Assembly (NCBI GenBank): GCA_004799545.1
Contig: SSMU01000015.1
Span: 39,357 to 103,356 of the forward strand
Source: Phenylobacterium sp.
Lineage (GTDB): Bacteria > Pseudomonadota > Alphaproteobacteria > Caulobacterales > Caulobacteraceae
Length of the DNA: 64,000 nt
Reading direction: 5' to 3'
Part shown: positions 42,079 to 50,669 of the stretch, piece by piece
Numbering within the stretch: the first letter of the stretch is position 1
How the letters are laid out: each line of letters begins with the position of its first letter
Made by a program: the position numbers and the translations under genes
Notes under the pieces: model-generated
Databases searched by the model: none
Seen by the model: the letters and a program-made list of their open reading frames with translations, nothing else
Told to the model about the DNA's origin: nothing

Positions 42079-42567
42079 ATGCGCACGACCTTCATCCTCA
42101 CCAGCCTGGCCGCCCTGGCCATAGCCCTGCCCGCCACGGCCCAGGTCGGCGGCGCCGTCGGCGGAAGCGTGGGCGGCGCGGTGGGCGGCGTCACCGGTGG
42201 CGTCGGCGCGGCCGGCCGGCCCGGCGGTCCGATGACCAACGGAACCGTGGGCGCCACCGCCCAGACCCCGAACGCCGGCGTCTCGGCGAACGGCACGACG
42301 GACGCCCGTGAGACCCGCAAGGCCAAGAAGAAGACCGGCGCCTCGGCCGCCGCGAGCGCGGGCGTCAACAGCTCGACCACCGCCGGGACCATCACCAGCG
42401 ATCCGACGACCGCGACCGGCGCGGTCACCGGCTCGGCGGCCGGCTCGACCACGGTCAATCCGCCGAACCCCGTGAACGGCTCCGGCCCCGTGGGCGCCGC
42501 AACGTCCGGCTCGACCGGCGCGGCGGCCGGCGCCGGGACGCCCCCTTCGCTGGGCGGTCCGCGCTAG
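42079..42567 (+). CDS. Secreted Gly/Ala/Thr-rich low-complexity protein
   Basis: A 162-residue protein with a clear Sec signal peptide (about 1-21, ending LPATA). After it come repeats of GGAVGG/GGSVGG type and long Ala-Gly-Ser-Thr stretches, broken by a basic ARETRKAKKKTGAS segment near the middle. No folded domain is apparent. It is likely a periplasmic or surface protein. TACGAGGAG precedes the ATG. It shares a CTAG stop with the convergent hotdog gene. Function unknown. Confidence 0.65.
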   Translation: MRTTFILTSLAALAIALPATAQVGGAVGGSVGGAVGGVTGGVGAAGRPGGPMTNGTVGATAQTPNAGVSANGTTDARETRKAKKKTGASAAASAGVNSSTTAGTITSDPTTATGAVTGSAAGSTTVNPPNPVNGSGPVGAATSGSTGAAAGAGTPPSLGGPR

Positions 42568-43325
42568 GCGGTGGCTGCAGCGTTCGCCGGCTCTACCGGC
42601 GGGCGTGGGCCCATGACGATCCACACCTGGTGGGCGCGGGCCAGCAGCTCGCCCTTGGCACTGTAGAGGACGACCCCGGCCGTCTCCTTGCGGCCCTCGC
42701 GCGCCAGGGGCCAGGCGACGACGATGGCGTCCTCGCCCGCCGCCGGCCGGCGCAGGACCTCGCCGGTCATGGTGCCCAGGAGCGCGCTGTGCCGACCCTC
42801 GCGCTCCACCCAGGCGAAATAGCCCGGGCAGTCGAGCGCCGCCCAGATCACCTCGGTCCGCGTCAGGCCCGAGGAGTCGGCGAAGTCCGCATGGGGCCGC
42901 CAGACGCCGGCGACCACGCCCTGCGCGGCGCCTTCGAGCTGGCCCGCGAACACCCGCAGGCCGTCGCCCTCGCCGCGGTCCGTGCCGCAGGTGAAGCAGA
43001 TCGGATGGAACGGCGTCGCGAGACCTACGTAGCGGGCTCCGGCCGCCCGCGCCGCGTCCAGCGACGGGGCCGGCGGCGGATCAGGCAGCTCGGCGCCGGC
43101 CGAGGGGCCACCCTGGCCGATCAGCTGGCCGTCTGCTCCGGTCATGACCCGGCCGCCGCCGCGGGCCTCCAGGGCCAGCGGCGCATCCAGCGGGATCGGT
43201 GCGCGCAGCACCGCGGTGGCGGGACCTGCGAGGTCGCCCGCCAACACGCCGCAGACATAGCCGCCGTTTCCGGAATTGGGCGGGCCGCAGAATTGGCGGC
43301 CGATCACGATGGAGGGCAAATGCAC
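42564..43325 (-). CDS. Putative double-hotdog thioesterase-like protein
   Basis: A 253-residue protein starting at a GTG (43325) with GAGAG ahead. The N-terminal FCGPPNSGNGGYVCGVLAG is the usual opening of thioesterase-like hotdog proteins. A HPICFTCGTDRGEGDGLRVFAG block carries a CxxC in the middle. The C-terminal half (VIWAALDCPGYFAW, LARAHQVWIVM) forms the second hotdog. An acyl-CoA substrate is inferred; no catalytic residues can be assigned firmly. The frame runs farther upstream but without coding character. Confidence 0.6.
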   Translation of the reverse strand: MHLPSIVIGRQFCGPPNSGNGGYVCGVLAGDLAGPATAVLRAPIPLDAPLALEARGGGRVMTGADGQLIGQGGPSAGAELPDPPPAPSLDAARAAGARYVGLATPFHPICFTCGTDRGEGDGLRVFAGQLEGAAQGVVAGVWRPHADFADSSGLTRTEVIWAALDCPGYFAWVEREGRHSALLGTMTGEVLRRPAAGEDAIVVAWPLAREGRKETAGVVLYSAKGELLARAHQVWIVMGPRPPVEPANAAATA

Positions 43326-43490
43326 CGACTCTCGAATGGACTTCAGATCAATGGCCGAGGCTTTTCCACGGAAGCCCGGCGCCACGGAAGCCAAAATCGG
43401 CGCCGACGCGTTGGATGCGCGGGCGGCTCTTGCTAGTTTGCCCATCGCGCCTTCGGGCGGATTCGCTGAAATGACGTCGAGGAGATTGCG

Positions 43491-43823
43491 GTGAGCGAGC
43501 GGGTGGAACGGCCCTGGGCCCTGATGCGCCACCATGCCGGCTGGGCGGACGTCTTCCATATCGAGACCGAAAGCTCGGACTCGATCACCGGCTTCTACCC
43601 CGATCGCGAGACGGTGGGGCCGCCGGTCAGCTATTCGATGCGCGCGGTCCTAGCCCGCTTCCCGACGCTCGAGGGCGCCCGGGCGGCCCGCGAAGGCGCG
43701 GTCGCCGAGTGGCGCAAGCATGACGCGGGCGTCCGCGACGCAGAGACGAAGCTGCGCGACGCCGAGAAGGCCCGCGAGGACGCCTGGCTGAAGTGCCTGC
43801 AGGAAGCCGCCAAGGCCAGCTAG
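43491..43823 (+). CDS. Hypothetical protein with C-terminal helix
   Basis: A 110-residue soluble protein. The first ~60 residues (VERPWALMRHHAGWADVFHIETESSD) are mixed; the last ~50 are a charged helix (WRKHDAGVRDAETKLRDAEKARED) likely to form a coiled coil. The start is a GTG with GAGGAGAT 5-6 bases upstream, a strong site. I do not recognise a family. It shares a CTAG stop with the cytochrome b gene. Confidence 0.65.
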   Translation: MSERVERPWALMRHHAGWADVFHIETESSDSITGFYPDRETVGPPVSYSMRAVLARFPTLEGARAAREGAVAEWRKHDAGVRDAETKLRDAEKAREDAWLKCLQEAAKAS

Positions 43824-44491
43824 AGCCTAAACCCCTTCGAGGCCCACCAGGCGACGGCCGCCGCGACCACGGCCACCAGCGCGGTCCGCCAAAGCGGCGC
43901 GAAGGCCAGCTTCGGGTCCTCGGCGAACTGCTGCCGGCCGGTGATCATCGCGGCGATCAGGTTGGCGCGCTTGTAGGCCAGGTAGAAGACCACCGCCGCC
44001 AGGTGCAGCGCCACCAGCACCTCCAGCGCCTGGAAGCTCCAGTGATGCCACTTGGAGAAGAGGCGGCTGAGCTCGAAGCTCACCCGGTCGGACAGCGGGC
44101 CTGAGTCCAACTGGTCGATGTCGGTGGCGAACAGGCCGGTGACCACCTGGGCGATCAGCACCCCCAGGATGGCCAGCACGCTCCAGCCGCCCAGCGGATT
44201 GTGGCCCGGCAGGTCGGTCCTGCCCCGGCTGGGCAGGGTGCGGGCATAGGCGAACGTTGCCGCGGGCCCCCTCACGAAGCTCGCGAACCGCGCGCTGGCC
44301 GAGCCCGCGAAGCCCCAGATCAGCCGGAACACCAGCAAGCCCAGCACCGCATAGCCCGCCCAACGGTGCCATTCGAGCTTGCCCGCCTCCGCCGACCACC
44401 AGGCGAAGCCGATCAGCACGACCAACGCCCAATGGACAAGGCGCGTCGGCGCGTCCCAGAGGCGCGCGCGGACCGATCCCGATGGCGGCAT
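43820..44491 (-). CDS. Cytochrome b561/b-type family protein
   Basis: A 223-residue membrane protein with four main helices (about 17-35, 45-62, 100-121, 150-172) and a C-terminal one (about 203-218). His residues in the helices (VHWALVV, WHRWAGYAVLG, HHWSFQALEVLVALHLAAVVFY) are placed for two b haems. The family includes cytochrome b561 and hydrogenase-type b subunits that pass electrons between quinone and periplasmic c cytochromes. It lies 19 bases behind the cytochrome c' gene on the same strand. Confidence 0.8.
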   Translation of the reverse strand: MPPSGSVRARLWDAPTRLVHWALVVLIGFAWWSAEAGKLEWHRWAGYAVLGLLVFRLIWGFAGSASARFASFVRGPAATFAYARTLPSRGRTDLPGHNPLGGWSVLAILGVLIAQVVTGLFATDIDQLDSGPLSDRVSFELSRLFSKWHHWSFQALEVLVALHLAAVVFYLAYKRANLIAAMITGRQQFAEDPKLAFAPLWRTALVAVVAAAVAWWASKGFRL

Positions 44492-44510
44492 GCGGCTAGG
44501 TCTTGCGGGT

Positions 44511-44993
44511 TCAGGTCTTATCCGGCACGCGGAACTTGTCGTGGCAGTTCTTGCAGGATCCGCCCACGGCGCGCACGTCGGCCTTCACCGCGTCGAGGTC
44601 GCCGGCTTGGGCCAGCTGGTCGAACTTGGCGGCCTCGGTCTTGAAGCGGTCGGCCGCGGCGTCGAAGCCGGCGGAATCGGTCCAGATTTCCCCCTTGGCG
44701 GCGGTCTTCACACCGGCCTCAGCCCCGCTGCCCTTCGGGAACCAGGTCGGCAGCTGGCCGGAGGAGGCCTTCAGCTTGGCCGCGTTGGCCGCGACCACCG
44801 CCTTGTCGGGCGCATCCTTCTTCAGCTCGTCGAGCACCGCCTTGAAGGCCTTGCCCTGATCCTTGAAGTGCTGCTGGCGGGCCTGCACCGCCGCCGCCTG
44901 GTCGGCGCCGAACGCGCCCCCGGCCGCGACGCCGAACCCGACCGCAAGGGCGACCGCTGCGCCCATCGTCCAATCCCTGGCCTTCACGCTCAA
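44511..44993 (-). CDS. Cytochrome c' family protein (class II c-type)
   Basis: A 160-residue periplasmic haem protein. A signal peptide spans about 1-29 (GVAAGGAFGA). A four-helix-bundle body ends in the C-terminal haem site C147-K-N-C150-H151, the usual place for cytochrome c'. The family binds NO or relays electrons. Pairing with the b-type cytochrome gene directly downstream suggests a small membrane-to-periplasm electron path or NO protection; this is inference. Confidence 0.87.
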   Translation of the reverse strand: MSVKARDWTMGAAVALAVGFGVAAGGAFGADQAAAVQARQQHFKDQGKAFKAVLDELKKDAPDKAVVAANAAKLKASSGQLPTWFPKGSGAEAGVKTAAKGEIWTDSAGFDAAADRFKTEAAKFDQLAQAGDLDAVKADVRAVGGSCKNCHDKFRVPDKT

Positions 44994-45074
44994 TCTCCCC
45001 CTCGGCGGCGCGCCGAACGGGGCGACTGTGCCGCACGGGCGAAGGCTGTCAACGGGGGCCGATCCTTTACGCTG

Positions 45075-47141
45075 TCAGTGGCTGGCGGCCTTCATCGGCG
45101 GCGGCCTCACCGGCGTCGACTTCACCGGCGCGCCCTTCTGGCCGGCGTCGCCCACCAGGGCCTGGCAGTTGGCGTCCTTGGCCAGCCCCGCATCGACGAA
45201 CGGCAGGATGGCCGCCAGCGGCGAGAACACCGTGGCCAGCGCCACCGCGATGCCGCCCTGGGCGATCGCCTTGCCCTTCTCGATCCGCAGCGTCGGGCTG
45301 CGGATCGGGCCTTCGACGTCCACCGGCACCAGCAGCCGCAGCAGCTGGATCTTCTTCGGGTGGCCCTGGACGTGGAAGGCCAGCCGCTCGGTGTCGAGGT
45401 TGATCTGGCCCGTGCCGGTGACCAGCACCGGATCGGTGTCGAACACCAGCTGGGTGGCGGTCAGCACCCCGCGGCGGGCCTGGAAGTTGGCGGCGGCGCA
45501 ACGGATCGGGGTGGTCTTCTTGGCGTCGGTGGCGAGCAGGCCCTTGATCACGTCGACGCCCATCAACTCGGCCAACGACTCGCGGATCTCCCCACCGGGG
45601 GCCACCACCGTCACCTGGCCGTCGACATTGGCGAAGGCCTTGTGGACGCTGTCGCCCGCACCGGTCAGCCGGGCCCGGCCGACCACGGCGCCGGCGAACG
45701 GCGTGCCACCCTGGAACTTGAACGGGAAGAGGCTCTCGAGCCGCCCGTTGGAGAGCTTGAGGTCGATGTCGGTGACCGGCGTCGCCTTGCGGGCGTTGAG
45801 CTGCACAAAGCCGGTGATCCGGCCCTGCGGCAGGTCGAGCTGCAGTGGCTCGGCGCGCAGCAGGCCGTCGGTCAGCTTCACCCGCGTCGAGCCCGCGGTC
45901 AGGTTCACCGGGGCGTTGCGGATCGCGACCGCCTTGAAGGTGACGTCGGCGTCCAGGCTGCGCAGGCGATGCACGTCGAGCGTGGTGTCCGGGAAAATGC
46001 GGTTCTCCGCCGCCAGGTGCTGGGCCACCACCTTCTGGTTGACCGAGGCCACCTTGCCCGGCTTCGGCCCGCCGCCGAACAGGGCGCCCAGGTCGGGGAA
46101 GCTGAGGTCGTGCGACACCAGGTTGGCGGTCAGGAGGTTGCGCGGCCGGCCAGAGTCCACTTGGATGGTCCCGGTCAGGTCGGAGGAGCCCACCCGGCCG
46201 CCCAGCCCGTCGATCCGGAACACATGCCCGTCCCGCGACAGCCGGCCGTGCAGGCTGTAGGGCGGGGTGTTGGGCAGCGGGATGCCGGTCAGCGCATAGA
46301 GCTCGGCCAGGTCGGGGCCGCGGGCCGTGGAGTCCATATAGAACTGGCCGAAGTCGAACGGCTTCGGCACCGCGCCCTTGGCGGTCACATAGGTCGAGCC
46401 GGAGCGGATGTCGGCGTCGAACGGATAGGGCTTGTTGCGGTCGATGTTGAGCAGCGGGCCGCCGGTCACCGCCAGGTTGAACGGCTCGCCGTTCATCGTC
46501 CCCTGGCCCTTCATCTCGAAGCCGTGGTCGGTCTGGCCCAGCCGCTCGCGCGCGTCGATCGTGCCAGTGAAGGTGAGCTTGCGGATGTCGTCCTGCACGC
46601 GCAGCTGGCCGCCTTGGATGATGAAGTTGCGGATCGGCGGCAGCTTGAGCGGCTGGTCGCTCTTCTGGCCGCCGGAGAAGTCCCAGGTCGCCCGGTCCTG
46701 CTTGTCGCGCAGCAGCCGGACGTTGGGGTTGTCGAACTCCAGCCGGCGCAGGTCGAGCTGGCCGGTGAACAGCGGCACGAGGCGAAGCTGCACGATGATC
46801 CGGCCGACGTCGGCCATCTGCGCCTTGCCCGCCCAGTCGGGGTTGGCGACGTGCACGCCGTCCACCGTGGCGCTCGGCGTCCAGCTGAACAGGTGCACAT
46901 CGAGGTTGCCGGTGATCGTCACCTGCCGGTGGATGCGCGCCGAGGCCGCGCGGGCGATCGGGCCGCGGAACCAGTTCCAGTCCCAGATGGCGGCGACGAA
47001 GGCGATCAGCAGGGCCAGCGCCAGGAAAACGACGCCCGTGACGATGGCCGCGCGCCGGCCGCCGCGGTGCGGGACGGTCTCAGCGGCGGCGGCCGCCTCT
47101 TCAGGCGCCCGATCGCGCGGGTCGAGGGTGTCAGTGGTCAA
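45075..47141 (-). CDS. AsmA family protein
   Basis: A 688-residue protein with one N-terminal membrane helix (about 30-50, AIVTGVVFLALALLIAFVAAIW) and a long beta-rich periplasmic part. The AsmA N-terminal block is seen as VTITGNLDVHLFSWTPSATVDGVHVANPDWAG, and the C-terminal AsmA repeat as GTGQINLDTERLAFHVQGHPKK. AsmA-like proteins bridge inner and outer membranes and are implicated in phospholipid transport. The start is a TTG at 47141 with GGAG about 7 bases ahead; the longer frame is antisense or noncoding. Confidence 0.87.
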   Translation of the reverse strand: MTTDTLDPRDRAPEEAAAAAETVPHRGGRRAAIVTGVVFLALALLIAFVAAIWDWNWFRGPIARAASARIHRQVTITGNLDVHLFSWTPSATVDGVHVANPDWAGKAQMADVGRIIVQLRLVPLFTGQLDLRRLEFDNPNVRLLRDKQDRATWDFSGGQKSDQPLKLPPIRNFIIQGGQLRVQDDIRKLTFTGTIDARERLGQTDHGFEMKGQGTMNGEPFNLAVTGGPLLNIDRNKPYPFDADIRSGSTYVTAKGAVPKPFDFGQFYMDSTARGPDLAELYALTGIPLPNTPPYSLHGRLSRDGHVFRIDGLGGRVGSSDLTGTIQVDSGRPRNLLTANLVSHDLSFPDLGALFGGGPKPGKVASVNQKVVAQHLAAENRIFPDTTLDVHRLRSLDADVTFKAVAIRNAPVNLTAGSTRVKLTDGLLRAEPLQLDLPQGRITGFVQLNARKATPVTDIDLKLSNGRLESLFPFKFQGGTPFAGAVVGRARLTGAGDSVHKAFANVDGQVTVVAPGGEIRESLAELMGVDVIKGLLATDAKKTTPIRCAAANFQARRGVLTATQLVFDTDPVLVTGTGQINLDTERLAFHVQGHPKKIQLLRLLVPVDVEGPIRSPTLRIEKGKAIAQGGIAVALATVFSPLAAILPFVDAGLAKDANCQALVGDAGQKGAPVKSTPVRPPPMKAASH

Positions 47142-47215
47142 AGGGTGTCTCCGCGGTCGACTGCTCAACGCACGGGCGGTCGAAGGGGGTTCCCCTGAAG
47201 GGCCAATGACGAACG

Positions 47216-47776
47216 CTAATGACTTACCCCGCGGCCGGTGACGGCGGCCCAGGCGGTGCCGGCCATGATCCGCACATCGAAGCCCAGCGATCGCCGCGCG
47301 AGGTATTCGGCGTCGAGCTTCACCTTGTCCGGGATCGGCAGTTCGTCGCGGCCGTTGATCTGCGCCCAGCCGGTGAGGCCCGGACGCAGGGCGTCGACGC
47401 CGGCGTCGGTGCGCAGCGCCACCAGGTCGTCCTGGTTGAACAGGGCGGGCCGGGGCCCCACCAGGCTCATGTCGCCCTTCAGCACGCTCCACAGCTGCGG
47501 CAGCTCGTCCAGGCTGGTGCGCCTGAGGAACCGGCCCAACGGCGTCACCCAGCGGTCCGGGTCGTCCAGCAGGTGGGTCGCCACGTCCGGCGCGCCGGTC
47601 CGCATGGTGCGGAACTTGGGCATGGGGAAGATTTCGTTGTAGCGGCCGACCCGCTTCGACCAGTGCAGCGCCGGCCCCGGGCTCTCCAGCCGCACCGCCG
47701 CGCCCAGCGCCAGCAGGAACGGCGACAGCAGCATCAGGCCCGCGAGGCCGCCGAGGATGTCCACCGCGCGCTTCAT
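47216..47776 (-). CDS. Second initiating sugar transferase (polyprenyl-phosphate type)
   Basis: A 186-residue sugar transferase with one hydrophobic segment at about 6-27 (DILGGLAGLMLLSPFLLALGAAV). Catalytic marks are [49 protein letters not shown] and RPGLTGWAQINGRDE. It differs from the ExoY-like enzyme at 22840 and lies outside the main polysaccharide locus, so it may serve another glycan or act redundantly. The start at 47776 (MKRAVDI) is the family-typical one. Confidence 0.86.
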   Translation of the reverse strand: MKRAVDILGGLAGLMLLSPFLLALGAAVRLESPGPALHWSKRVGRYNEIFPMPKFRTMRTGAPDVATHLLDDPDRWVTPLGRFLRRTSLDELPQLWSVLKGDMSLVGPRPALFNQDDLVALRTDAGVDALRPGLTGWAQINGRDELPIPDKVKLDAEYLARRSLGFDVRIMAGTAWAAVTGRGVSH

Positions 47777-47910
47777 GCCTGCGGTCTTAGCGCCTGGGGC
47801 CGCCCCGGGCCAAGCCGCGGCGCGTTGACGGCCCGCCCGCGGCCCGGCACACCAGGGTGGCGATCCATGACCCGTCACGCCTCCCAACCCGCACGCGATC
47901 CGGCCGCCCC

Positions 47911-48600
47911 ATGATGACCTATCGGGTCAAGACCCGCCGGGGCGAGGTGGGCTACATCGCCAAGACCCAGCATCCGCCGGTCCTGATCGTCCACGGCTTC
48001 CGACGCAGCCCGACCCACCTCCGGGTGCTGCGCGACTGGATCCCCGACCTCGGCTTTATCCCCCTGCCCGGCCACGGCGGCGCCCCCCAGCTCGACGAGC
48101 TCTCCATGGAGGCCTGGATCGAGGCCTGGCGCGAAGCCATCCCCTACGCGGGGCCCGCGCCCCTGCTGATCGGCGAGAGCCTTGGCGCGATCCTCGCCAT
48201 GTCGCTGCCGGCCCGCGCCGTGGTGGCCATCGAGCCGCTGCTCTCGGTCAAGGACCTCTGGCCGCAGCACAAGCTGATCCGCGAGGCCCAGGCGCGCGGC
48301 ACGGTCATCGACCCGGCCGAGGTGGCGCTGTTCGAGCGGCCCTACGACTTCGTCCTGGACAACATCTCCGCCCCGACCCTGGTCCTGGCCGGCGATATCC
48401 CCCTGCTGCCGGAGCGGGAGCTCGAAGATCCGCCCAGCCTGCTGACCGACGAGGATTTCGCCCGCTACGCCGCCCACCCGCTGGTGGAAGCCCACCGGAT
48501 CCCCGGCGGCCACACCCTGTTGAACGAGGACGCGGCGGGGATCATGGAGCGCGTGATCCAGTTCTTCGCCCGCTTCCCGCCGCCGGATCAGGCGCCGTAG
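47911..48600 (+). CDS. Alpha/beta hydrolase
   Basis: A 229-residue serine hydrolase fold. The oxyanion HGF lies in VLIVHGFRRSP and the nucleophile elbow is IGESLGA (GxSxG). An acid in LVLAGDIPLL and the His in IPGGHTLLNED complete the triad. No signal peptide. The substrate is unknown. I take the ATG at 47911 (next codon is also ATG); a GTG at 47857 would add 18 residues. Its 3' end overlaps rlmJ by 13 bases. Confidence 0.78.
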   Translation: MMTYRVKTRRGEVGYIAKTQHPPVLIVHGFRRSPTHLRVLRDWIPDLGFIPLPGHGGAPQLDELSMEAWIEAWREAIPYAGPAPLLIGESLGAILAMSLPARAVVAIEPLLSVKDLWPQHKLIREAQARGTVIDPAEVALFERPYDFVLDNISAPTLVLAGDIPLLPERELEDPPSLLTDEDFARYAAHPLVEAHRIPGGHTLLNEDAAGIMERVIQFFARFPPPDQAP

Positions 48601-49409
48601 ATCCGCGCCTCGCCGGCGTCCCCCAGGGTCTGGGCCGTCCAGCGGCAGATATCCTCGAGCGGCCCGGCCAGGCCGTCCGGCGCGCCCACCACCACCAGGG
48701 CGCAGCCGTTCATCCGCATGGGATCGGTCAGCGGCCGCATGCGGGTCTCGGTGACCAGGGCCGGCGCGCCCACCGCGTCCTCGAACTGGCCGAGGAAGGC
48801 GTCGAAAGTCGCCAGGTCCTTGAGCGGCAGCCAGATCATTAGCAGCGCCTCGGGATTGCGCGCCCGCACCGCGCCCGCCGTCTCGACGATCCGCGCATAG
48901 TCGTCGGCGCGCTCGAACGGCGGGTCGATCAGGAGCAGCACGCGCCCGGACGGCGGCATGCGGGACCGCGCCGCCTCGTAGCCGTCGCCGGCGATGGTCA
49001 GCACGTTGCGCCGGCCGCTTAGCGCCTGGCGCAGCGCCGCCTGCTCGTCGGCCCGCAGCTCGCAGGCGACGTAGCTGTCCTCGGGCCGGATGGCCCGGGC
49101 GATCAGCCACGGCGAGCCCGGATAGCGCCGCACCCGCCCGCCGGGGTTGAGCGCCGTGACCGCGGCTTTCAGGGGGTCGAACGCCACCGGCGCGGCGCTG
49201 GCCGCCATCAGCCGCACGATCCCCGCCTCGGCCTCGCCGGACTTCTTCGCCTCCGGGCCTTGCAGGTCGTAGAGGCCCCGCCCCGCATGGGTGTCGATCA
49301 CCCGAACCGGACCGCCCGCCTCCGTCAGCAGCCTGAGGAGCTGCAGCAGGCCCGCGTGCTTCACCAAGTCGGCGAAATTGCCGGCGTGGAAGGCATGACG
49401 ATAGTTCAA
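48588..49409 (-). CDS. rlmJ: 23S rRNA (adenine-N6)-methyltransferase RlmJ
   Basis: A 273-residue methyltransferase that methylates A2030 (E. coli numbering) of 23S rRNA at N6. The hallmark N-terminus NYRHAFHAGNFADLVKH is present, and the catalytic motif is LLIDPPFE. Further marks are VIDTHAGRGLYDL for cofactor binding and PGSPWLIARAIRPEDSYVACELR. The start is a TTG at 49409 with GGAG about 10 bases upstream, which places the conserved Tyr-Arg-His right after the start as in homologues; the longer ATG frame adds unrelated residues. Confidence 0.9.
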   Translation of the reverse strand: MNYRHAFHAGNFADLVKHAGLLQLLRLLTEAGGPVRVIDTHAGRGLYDLQGPEAKKSGEAEAGIVRLMAASAAPVAFDPLKAAVTALNPGGRVRRYPGSPWLIARAIRPEDSYVACELRADEQAALRQALSGRRNVLTIAGDGYEAARSRMPPSGRVLLLIDPPFERADDYARIVETAGAVRARNPEALLMIWLPLKDLATFDAFLGQFEDAVGAPALVTETRMRPLTDPMRMNGCALVVVGAPDGLAGPLEDICRWTAQTLGDAGEARIYGA

Positions 49410-49532
49410 AGGCTTAGCCGCTCCTTGGACCTGAGGAACCGGCCCCTCGCATAGCACGTTGGCGGCGGGTTAGCGGAAGTCGGAAAAACCATGCCCATCG
49501 CCTCCTCCCCCCGTTCGCGGCCGAACTGAGCC

Positions 49533-50585
49533 ATGGCCCGCGACATGCCCGACGCGACCCCCGCCCAGCTCGCCGCCGAGGAGGTGCGCGCGGCCGGCCT
49601 CACCTACGTCAGCGACCAAGATCCGGGGATCAGCCGGCGCAAGTCCGGAGCCGGCTTCAGCTACCGCAAGCCGGACGGCGGCCAGATCGACGAGCCGACC
49701 CTAGACCGCATCCGCAAGCTCGCCATCCCGCCGGCTTGGACCGACGTCTGGATCTGCCCCAGCCCGCGCGGTCACATCCAGGCCACCGGCCGCGACCAGC
49801 GCGGCCGCAAGCAATACCGCTACCACGACCGCTGGCGGCAGGTGCGCGACGGGAACAAATACGACCGGCTGATCGCCTTCGGCCGCGCGCTCCCGAAGCT
49901 GCGGGCCCGGGTTGAGGCCGACCTCGCCCAGCGTGGCCTGCACCGCGACAAGGTGCTGGCCGCCGTCGTGCGGCTGATGGAGATCACCCTGATCCGCGTC
50001 GGCAACGAGGAATACGCTAAGCAGAACAAGAGCTTCGGCCTGACCACCCTGCGCGATCGCCACGCCACGGTGACCGACGGCGGCGGCGCCTTCGAGTTCC
50101 GCGGCAAGAGCGGCAAGATGCACCAGACCGCCTTCCACGACCGCAGGCTGGCCCGCATCGTCAAGGCCTGCCAGGACCTGCCGGGCCAGCGGCTGTTCCA
50201 GTACCTCGACGATGATGGCGAGCGTCGCGCCGTGGAATCCGCCGACGTCAACGCCTACCTGCGCGACGCCCTGGGCGAGGACTTCTCGGCCAAGGACTTC
50301 CGCACCTGGGCCGGCACGGTCAACGCCGCCCGCGCCCTGGCCATGGCCCCCGAATGCGGCGACGCCACCGAGGCCAGGCGGCACATCTCCACCTGCGTGA
50401 AGGCGGTGGCCGGCCTGCTCGGCAACACCCCCGCCGTCTGCCGCAGCGCCTACATCCACCCCATCGTGATCAGCGCCTACGAGGACGGGACCCTGCCGTT
50501 CAAGGGGGCCACCGACGGCCGCGCCTTCGAGCTCGTGGTCCTGCGCTTCCTGGAAGAGGCGCGCGACGAGGCCGCTGCCCGCTAG
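49533..50585 (+). CDS. DNA topoisomerase IB (poxvirus-type)
   Basis: A 350-residue type IB topoisomerase that relaxes supercoils through a 3'-phosphotyrosyl intermediate. The N-terminal domain has IPPAWTDVWICPSPRGHIQATGRDQRGRKQY in outline. Catalytic residues fit: the Arg of ITLIRVGNEEYA, the Lys of a GKSGK turn, the Arg of DFRTWAGT, and the Tyr of CRSAYIHP. Length and pattern match bacterial homologues of the vaccinia enzyme. It is divergent from rlmJ with 123 bases between starts. Confidence 0.9.
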   Translation: MARDMPDATPAQLAAEEVRAAGLTYVSDQDPGISRRKSGAGFSYRKPDGGQIDEPTLDRIRKLAIPPAWTDVWICPSPRGHIQATGRDQRGRKQYRYHDRWRQVRDGNKYDRLIAFGRALPKLRARVEADLAQRGLHRDKVLAAVVRLMEITLIRVGNEEYAKQNKSFGLTTLRDRHATVTDGGGAFEFRGKSGKMHQTAFHDRRLARIVKACQDLPGQRLFQYLDDDGERRAVESADVNAYLRDALGEDFSAKDFRTWAGTVNAARALAMAPECGDATEARRHISTCVKAVAGLLGNTPAVCRSAYIHPIVISAYEDGTLPFKGATDGRAFELVVLRFLEEARDEAAAR

Positions 50586-50669
50586 CCTCCCCCGCTAGCA
50601 TTCCCCAACGTAGCCCCCTTAAGGTGCTCGCGACACGCGCGGGGGGAACCGCGTCCAAGGGAGATCGCC

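Noticed and set aside
45075..47492. Longer AsmA reading frame starting near 47492
   Set aside because: The extra 117 codons run antisense to the sugar transferase gene and read as low-complexity sequence. The TTG at 47141 has a good ribosome site and a proper membrane-anchor start.
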